A stretch of 64,000 nt of DNA, taken from assembly GCF_964340395.1 (NCBI RefSeq), contig NC_135556.1, positions 2,877,001-2,941,000 of the forward strand, given 5' to 3'. Source of the DNA: Glandiceps talaboti (lineage: Eukaryota; Hemichordata; Enteropneusta; Spengelidae). Position numbers and translations under genes: made by a program. This document shows positions 56,364-64,000 of the stretch, piece by piece. How positions within the stretch are numbered: the first letter of the stretch is position 1; every line of letters begins with the position of its first letter. The notes under the pieces were generated by a model that was given only the letters and a program-made list of their open reading frames with translations, was not told the origin of the DNA and did not search any database.

Positions 56364-59162
56364 GGGAGCGATCAGTTTTTACGGCCGGGGGTGGGCCAGT
56401 GACTTCTTGTTCATGTTGTACTTAAAAATAGTGACCCCCTGCGATTCATCCACAAAACAATCCCCCCCCTGACAAATAAAAAAACCCACTGACCCCCGAC
56501 ATCTGTTGACAAGAAACATTCTTCTTATTCTTGCAAAAGACACTCAAGATTCTCAAAGCACAATACAGCACACACTGCATAGTTAATTTTACTTGTTACA
56601 TTTACAGTAATTTTAAGTCCATTGCTTCACTTGTGTAAAGCTCTTTATACAGGAACCCTATGAGAAGTATGATTGTCTGTTGATGAACATGCAAATTATT
56701 TATGGTTTAGTAACCAAAAGTTCTAGGATATCTCTTAGATTGAGTGAACTATTACCATTATAGATTAATTCAGCTAATTGTAAAGTACAATATTAGAAAT
56801 GGAGTTAATGTAATTGTAAACCTAGGGGTTTCAGTAAGTTTCAAAGTAGGGAGAGAACTTGAAATAGTGTTTGGAGAAGTGCATGCTACGTGCGTATGTG
56901 CCTGCTTTACAAGCGCGCGGGGGGGGGGGGGGAAGGGGTAAGTGCTGTTTGAAAATGAACACCTTTTGGAGGCCATTTAAAGCACCATTCGAAGTAAAAC
57001 ACAACTTAGTTATATCATAAATCTACAGAAATAGTTAATGGAGATGTATTCAAGGTAATGTGTATTAAATAAAATGAGAAAGAAAAACAGTTATTAGCAG
57101 TTGAAGAGGTGAGTTTTTGAGAGAATGTCTGAAGGTTGACAAAGATTTGGAATGGCGGAGATCAAAAGGGAGGTGGTTCCATGAAGTAGGGCCAATGTAA
57201 GAGAAGGATCTTTCACCAAATGTTTTGGTTGACACCCTTGGAACACAGAGAAGACGAGAATCAGAAGACGAGCGAAGTGGTCTTCGAGGAATGTATTGAT
57301 GTAGAAGATCCGTGAGATATTGTGGGCCAATACCTACAACTGACTTGAAACAAATGGATGAAATTTTGTATTGAATACGTGAAGTGATAGGCAGCCAATG
57401 AAGTTTTCTAAGAAGAGGTTGTACATGATCGAACTCTTTAGCTTTGCAGACAAGCCGAGCTGCAGCATTTTGTACATGCTGTAGTCAGTCAGTGAGGTGT
57501 TTAGGACAACCAGAGAGAAGAGCATTACAATAGTCTAAGCGAGACAGGATGAATGTGGAGACAAGTGTTTAAGTGGCACTAGAAGTGAGAAAGTGACGAA
57601 TAGAGCTGATTTGTCTCAGTTGAATGTAGGCGTGGCCTTGCATGCGCGTTGCACATGCTCGGCCATATTGAAATTGCAATCAAGTGTGACTCCAAGATTT
57701 TTTACACTTGGACTGAAAAGTATGTCTGAGTTTCCGACATGCATGGAAGGGGGAAGAGCAAGTTTGGTGGAAAGTCTAGGAGATGAGATTAGTATGATTT
57801 CTGTCTTACAGTCATTTAATTGAAGCTTATTTGCAGTCATCCACATTTTGACGTCAGTAATGCAGTTTTGCATATCTTCAATAGTTTGATTTATGTTATG
57901 TGGATTGGTGTCTTTATAAAGTTGGTTATCATCAGCAAAAGCATGATGATGAATTAAGTGCTTCTTGACAAGATTGAAAAGAGGCTCGGTGTAAAGAACG
58001 AATAAGACAGGGCCAAGGACTGAGCCTTGGGGAACACCAAAGGAGAGGGGTGATGCATTTGACTGGAAACCATTTATCGTGACTATTTGAGTTCTTTCAG
58101 AAAGATAAGAGTTAAACCAGGATAGGGCAGATTCTGTGAAACCAAAAGTGTGTTGAAGTCGTTTAAGGAGAATATTATGATCAATGGTGTCAAATGCAGC
58201 CGACAGGTCTAAGCGAGTAAGAAGAGTGATTTTACCGTTGTCAATGGCAGTTAAAAGATCGTTTATGATTTTGAGAAGGGCAGTTTCAGTGCTGTGGTAA
58301 GGCCTGTAAACAGATTGGAGAGGATTAAGGAGATTATTAGAAAGGAGGTGCTCATTTAACTGTAAGAGAACTATTCGTTCAATTACTTTAGAGAGAAATG
58401 GAAGGTTAGAAACATGGCGATAGTTTTTCAAATCGTTATGATCAAGAGATGGTTTCTTCAACAATGGTTTTACAAGAGCAGTTTTGAAGATAGATGGAAA
58501 TGTACCAGATGAAAGAGAATGATTGATAACTAATGTAATGTGTGGTAACAGGACATCTAAGCATTCGATTAACAGGTTAGTTGGCATAGGATCAAGATCA
58601 CATGTCTTAGCAACAGAACCCAAGATGACCTTGAATCATTTCAAGTCGTGCCCACACATAATAAAAAAAGATCAAGTAGAAAGTGAGAACATTTTGGAAA
58701 AACATGCACAGTGGAGGTCAGTTACCATTTAGAGATACAAATTCATTAAATTATTTGAAAGTGTGTCTTTATTGGCTATGTTTGTGTGCAATTCCACATG
58801 TTCAGGTCAATGGAGGCACATATTTTAGAGTCAATCCACCCAGTACGTAAATTTCAAGGTATTATAATTTCATTTCTTATGTGTTACATGTACAGCTACA
58901 CATGCAAGTTTTTATACCACATGATGACACAATGTAACTCATGGCCTGCAATATTGAGAAGTCATTTTAACAAAACTGTTGCTCAAAGGGTGCAATGTTA
59001 TGACTCCATGTCATATGCTTATGATGTATTAAGAGACAAAGAGTTTGTGTTATATTTGAACGTATATTTATAGCCATTATTTATGGTTTATTGTATGCAC
59101 ATACATTTGATGTATGGAAATGGCACCTCCCCTCACGCCAACCGTAAAAACTGATCGCTCCC
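56364..59162. mobile_element. TIR element GGGAGCGATCAGTTTTTACGG, hosting a LINE
   Basis: The left end (from 56364) and the inverted right end (to 59162) share GGGAGCGATCAGTTTTTACGG without mismatch. TA adjoins both ends (56362-56363, 59163-59164), so a TA duplication is possible. Removing the LINE leaves about 1.1 kb without coding sequence. Long C and G runs occur at 56460 and 56920. A similar orphan end is at 51895-51928. Superfamily not assigned. Confidence 0.65.
57094..58700 (-). pseudogene. L2/CR1-like LINE reverse transcriptase, 5'-truncated
   Basis: The minus-strand frame 58623-57616 is open for 335 codons. It has LDPMPTNLL, the palm motif AFDTIDH (residues 143-149), GVPQGS (196-201) and the catalytic FADD (229-232; YADD in most relatives). 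Upstream, ILGSVAKTC is preceded by an in-frame TGA near 58657. Downstream the frame shifts near 57620, then shows SRLDYCNALLSGCPKHLTD, a TGA in place of Trp, QNAAARLVCKAKE and PRVSTKTFGERSFSY before the final TAA at 57094-57096. With those breaks it is inactive. It lies inside the TIR element at 56364-59162. Confidence 0.9.
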
Positions 59163-59429
59163 TAAAGTTAATTCTGCTTCAAGTCAAATTCTTTATTTTT
59201 ATTGAAAACAAAATGAGTATTTTAAATTAAGGACTAAATCATATCAGGCAAAGGACACTTAATATATTATCAGTTATTAGCTTGATTTATCCTCTATTAG
59301 TTCTGGAGATGCAAACACACGTTGATTTAATTGACCCGTAAATAGATTTGTCGGGTTTTCTGACCTACAAGACAGCTAGCAAATGAAAACAGTAGTGGAA
59401 TATTCATGACTCCTAAATTGTTTATTTCC

Positions 59430-62400
59430 TTCAGATAAATATAGCCATGAATTGATGTATATTGTTCATCTAATAAATATAGTCATGAATTGATGTATAT
59501 TGTTCATCTGATAAATATAGTCACGAATTGATGTATATTGTCCATCTAATAAATATAGTCATGAAGTGATGTAAATTGTTCATCAAATAAATATAGTCAT
59601 GAATAGAGGTAAATTGTTCATCTAATAAATATAGTCATGAATTGATGTAAATTGTTCATCTAATAAATATAATCATGAATTGATGTATATTGTTCATCTA
59701 ATAAATATAGTCATGAATTGATGTAAATTGTTCATCTAATAAATATAGTGATGAATTGATGTATATTGTTCATCTAATAAATATAGTCATGAAGTGATGT
59801 AAATTGTTCATCTAATAAATATAGACATGAATAGAGGTAAATTGTTCATCTGATAACTATAGTCATGAATTGATGTATATTGTTCATCTGATAAATATAG
59901 TCATGAATTGATGCATATTGTTCATCTAATAAATATAGTCATGAATTGATGTATATTGTTCATCTGATAAATATAGTCATGAATAGAGGTAAATTGTTCA
60001 TCTAATAAATATAGTCATGAATTGATGTATATTGTTCATCTAATTAATATAGTCATGAATTGATGTATATTGTTCATCTAATAAATATAGTCATGAATAG
60101 AGGTAAATTGTTCATCTAATAACTATAGTCATGAATAGAGGTAAATTGTTCATCTGATAACTATAGTCATGAATAGAGGTAAATTGTTCATCTGATAACT
60201 ATAGTCATGAATTGATGTATATTGTTCATCTGATAACTATAGTCATGAAGAGAGGTAAATTGTTCATCTGATAAATATAGTCATGAATTGATGTATATTG
60301 TTCATCTAATAAATATAGTCATGAATTGATGTATATTGTTCATCTGATAAATATAGTCATGAATAGAGGTAAATTGTTCATCTGATAAATATAGTCATGA
60401 AGTGATGTATATTGTTCATCTAATAAATATAGTCATGAATAGAGGTAAATTGTTCATCTTATAACTATAGTCATGAATTGATGTATATTGTTCATCTGAT
60501 AATATAGTCATGAATTTATGTAAATTGTTCATCTAATAAATATAGTCATGAATTGATGTAAATTGTTCATCTAATAAATATAGTCATGAATTGATGTAAA
60601 TTGTTCATCTAACAAATATAGTCATGAATTGATGTATATTGTTCATCTAATAAATATAGTCATGAATTGATGTATATTGTTCATCTAATAAATATAGTCT
60701 TGAATTGATGTATATTGTTCATCTAATAAATATAGTCATGAATTGATGTATATTGTTCATCTAATAAATATAGTCATGAATAGAGGTAAATTGTTCATCT
60801 GATAACTATAGTCATGAATTGATGTATATTGTTCATCTGATAAATATAGTCATGAATTGATGTATATTGTAGATCTGATAAATATAGTCATGAATTGATG
60901 TATATTGTTCATCTAATAAATATAGTTATGAATTGATGTATATTGTTCATCTAATAAATATAGTCATGAATAGAGGTAAATTGTTCATCTGATAACTATA
61001 GTCATGAATTGATGTATATTGTTCATCTAATAAATATAGTCATGAATTGATGTATGTTGTTCATCTAATAAATATAGTCTTGAATTGATGTATATTGTTC
61101 ATCTAATAAATATAGTCATGAATTGATGTATGTTGTTCATCTAATAAATATAGTCTTGAATTGATGTATATTGTTCATCTAATAAATATAGTCATGAATT
61201 GATGTATATTGTTCATCTAATAAATATAGTCATGAATAGAGGTAAATTGTTCATCTGATAACTATAGTCATGAATTGATGTATATTGTTCATCTAATAAA
61301 TATAGTTATGAATTGATGTATATTGTTCATCTAATAAATATAGTCATGAATAGAGGTAAATTGTTCATCTGATAACTATAGTCATGAATTGATGTATATT
61401 GTTCATCTAATAAATATAGTCATGAATTGATGTATATTGTTCATCTAATAAATATAGTCATGAATAGAGGTAAATTGTTCATCTGATAACTATAGTCATG
61501 AATTGATGTATATTGTTCATCTAATAAATATAGTCATGAATTGATGTAAATTGTTCATCTAATAAATGTAGTCATGAATTGATGTATTTTGTTCATCCAA
61601 TAAACATAGTCATGAATTGATGTATATTGTTCATCTGATAAATATAGTCATGAATTGATGTATATTGTTCATCTAATAAATATAGTCATGAAGTGATGTA
61701 AATTGTTCATCTAATAAATATAGTCATGAAGTGATGTAAAATGTTCATCTAATATAGTCATGGATTGATGTATATTGTTCATCTAATAAATATAGTCATG
61801 AATTGATGTAAATTGTTCATCTAATAAATATAGTCATGAATTGATGTATTTTGTTCATCCAATAAACATAGTCATGAAGTGATGTAAATTGTTCATCTAA
61901 TAAATATAGTCATGAAGTGATGTAAAATGTTCATCTAATATAGTCATGGATTGATGTATATTGTTCATCTAATAAATATAGTCATGAATTGATGTATATT
62001 GTTCATCTAATAAATATAGTCATGAATTGATGTAAATTGTTCATCTAATAAATATAGTCATGAATTTATGTATATTGTTCATCTAATAAATAAAGTCATG
62101 AATTGATATAAATTGTTCATCTAATAAATATAGTCATGAATTTATGTATATTGTTCATCTAATAAATAAAGTCATGAATTGATATAAATTGTTCATCTAA
62201 TAAATAAAGTCATGAATTGATATAAATTGTTCATCTAACAAATATAGTCATGAATTGATGTATATTGTTCATCTAACAAATATAGTCATGAATTGATGTA
62301 TATTGTTCATCTAATAAATAAAGTCATGAATTGATATAAATTGTTCATCTAATAAATATAGTCATGAATTTATGTATATTGTTCATCTAATAAATATAGT

Positions 62401-63485
62401 CATGAATTGATATAAATTGTTCATCTAATAAATATAGTCATGAATTTATGTATATTGTTCATCTAATAAATAATGTCATGAATTGATATAAATTGTTCAT
62501 CTAATAAATATAGTCATGAATTGATGTAAATTGTTCATCTAATAAATATAGTCATGAATTGATGTATATTGTTCATCTAATAAATAAAGTAATGAATTGA
62601 TATAAATTGTTCATCTAATAAATATAGTCATGAATTGATGTATATTGTTCATCTAACAAATATAGTCATGAATTGATGTATATTGTTCATCTAATAAATA
62701 AAGTCATGAATTGATATAAATTGTTCATCTAATAAATATAGTCATGAATTTATGTATATTGTTCATCTAACAAATATAGTCATGAATTGATGTATATTGT
62801 TCATCTAATAAATATAGTCATGAATTGACTATATTGTTCATCTAATAAATATAGTCTTGAATTGATGTAAATTGTTCATCTAATAAATATAGTCATGAAT
62901 TTATGTGTATTGTTCATATAATAAATATAGTCATGAAGTGATGTAAATTGTTCATCTAATATAGTCATGAATTCATGTATATTTTTCATCTAATAAATAT
63001 AGTCATGAAGTGATGTAAATTGTTCATCTAATATAGTCATGAATTCATGTATATTTTTCATCTAATAAATATAGTCATAAATTGATGTATATTGTTCATT
63101 TGATAACTATAGTCATGAATTGATGTGTATTGTTCATCTGATAAGTATAGTCATGAATTGATGTTTATTGTTCATCTAATAAATATAGTCACGAATTGAT
63201 GTAAATTGTTCATCTAATAAATATAGTCACGAATTGATGTAAATTGTTCATCTAATAAATATAGTCATGAATTGATGTAAATTGTTCATCTAATAAATAT
63301 AGTCATGAATTTATGTGTATTGTTCATCTAATAAATATAGTCATGAATTGATGTAAATTGTTCATCTAATAAATATAGTCATGAATTTATGTGTATTGTT
63401 CATATAATAAATATAGTCATGAATTTATGTAAATTGTTCATCTAATAATATAGTCATGAATGGATGTATATTTTTCATCTAATAA
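59430..63485. repeat. 38-bp AT-rich satellite, about 107 copies
   Basis: The monomer reads ATTGATGTATATTGTTCATC then TAATAAATATAGTCATGA, spacing 38 bp (for example 59461 and 59499). A second monomer type has AGAGGTAAATTGTTCATC then TGATAACTATAG; its features stay linked. Some monomers lose 5-6 bases (TCTAATATAGTCATGG), and that variant occurs twice about 186 bp apart, as a sign of local block duplication. Most copies contain AATAAA on the plus strand. No reading frame is maintained. Confidence 0.97.
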
Positions 63486-63497
63486 ATATTCATGTCT

Positions 63498-63576
63498 ACC
63501 AAGAACCATGATGCAATAGTGAAGCACTGAAAGAACTTTAATATAGATGAACAAATTTCAATTTGATGGTTCTTGG
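63498..63576. other. 11-bp inverted repeat at the satellite edge
   Basis: CCAAGAACCAT (63499-63509) is mirrored by ATGGTTCTTGG (63566-63576). AGATGAACAA inside is the reverse of the satellite word TTGTTCATCT. It may be the terminal hairpin of the element that gave rise to the array. The rest of the window to 64000 has a (CAAA)n run at 63721-63746 and nothing else supported. Confidence 0.6.
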
Positions 63577-64000
63577 CAGCGAAGCGAAAAATGATGTGAG
63601 GTGAAATCATGAAATGACTCTCTTAAGAACCAAAGTTTATAAAAATATGTTTATTTCCTGGAGTGGTGTTGGCCTTAAAATGATCAAAACTGTGGCAACT
63701 AAGGTGTTGTTTACAGAAATCAAACAAACAAACAAACAAACAAACAATGACACACACAGGGCAACTATAGAGAAAAAAATATACCAGCACATAATGATAA
63801 CTATTAGATGTACAGTGCATTGTGAAAATTTATTGTAGTATTTGTTTCCATAGAAACACTGATATTATTCATTGCAATACATGCTGTAGTCTTTTTAATT
63901 TTGGATTTGATTTAGCATGTATTATTGTTTTCAAACTATATTATCAGGTTGATAAAGGTAAACCCTGGACACAATGACAGATTCAGCCACAGAGACAGCT

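Overview
This is animal nuclear DNA, most likely from a marine invertebrate. Genes are split by introns with GT-AG signals. There are LINE reverse-transcriptase remnants, a tRNA-derived SINE, several hAT-type and other cut-and-paste transposon relics, MITEs, and very large tandem arrays. There is no prokaryotic gene organisation. The exact phylum cannot be fixed from the sequence alone.

Only one convincing host gene is visible. It runs on the minus strand: exon 1 at 18074-18581 (start codon and a CCCH zinc finger), exon 2 at 11961-12271 and exon 3 at 920-1110. The phases match across both introns, and the gene continues past the left edge. I do not recognise the protein family. Its introns are filled with nested transposons.

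Layout. 0-18 kb: introns of the CCCH gene, holding a hAT element at 5647-7494 (6-bp target duplication) with a MITE inside its transposase fragment, a second diverged copy on the other strand near 9.9-10.6 kb, a third hAT at 12798-13859 with a broken transposase N-terminus, a LINE at 14.0-15.4 kb, and elements built from tandem units of about 113, 145-147 and 151 bp. 18.5-36 kb: promoter side of the gene, a 2.56-kb TIR element (20146-22702), small inverted repeats, a 52-bp tandem repeat, a 690-bp duplication, a 151-bp array carrying a SINE, and another hAT-like element (33933-36291). 37.2-41.4 kb: a 132-bp satellite. 42.3-46.85 kb: a tandem series of about 13 very small exon-like cassettes with splice signals, partly decayed. 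47.9-51.36 kb: a 46-bp purine-rich satellite. 51.7-59.2 kb: a near-perfect 192-bp palindrome, a rearranged relative of the 20-kb element, and a TIR element (56364-59162) hosting an L2/CR1-like LINE. 59.43-63.49 kb: a 38-bp satellite of about 107 copies.

Most of the window is therefore repeat-derived. The parts most worth a second look are the small-exon array, the unidentified CCCH gene, and the three satellites with internal block duplications. All identifications rest on reading the sequence; no database search was possible.
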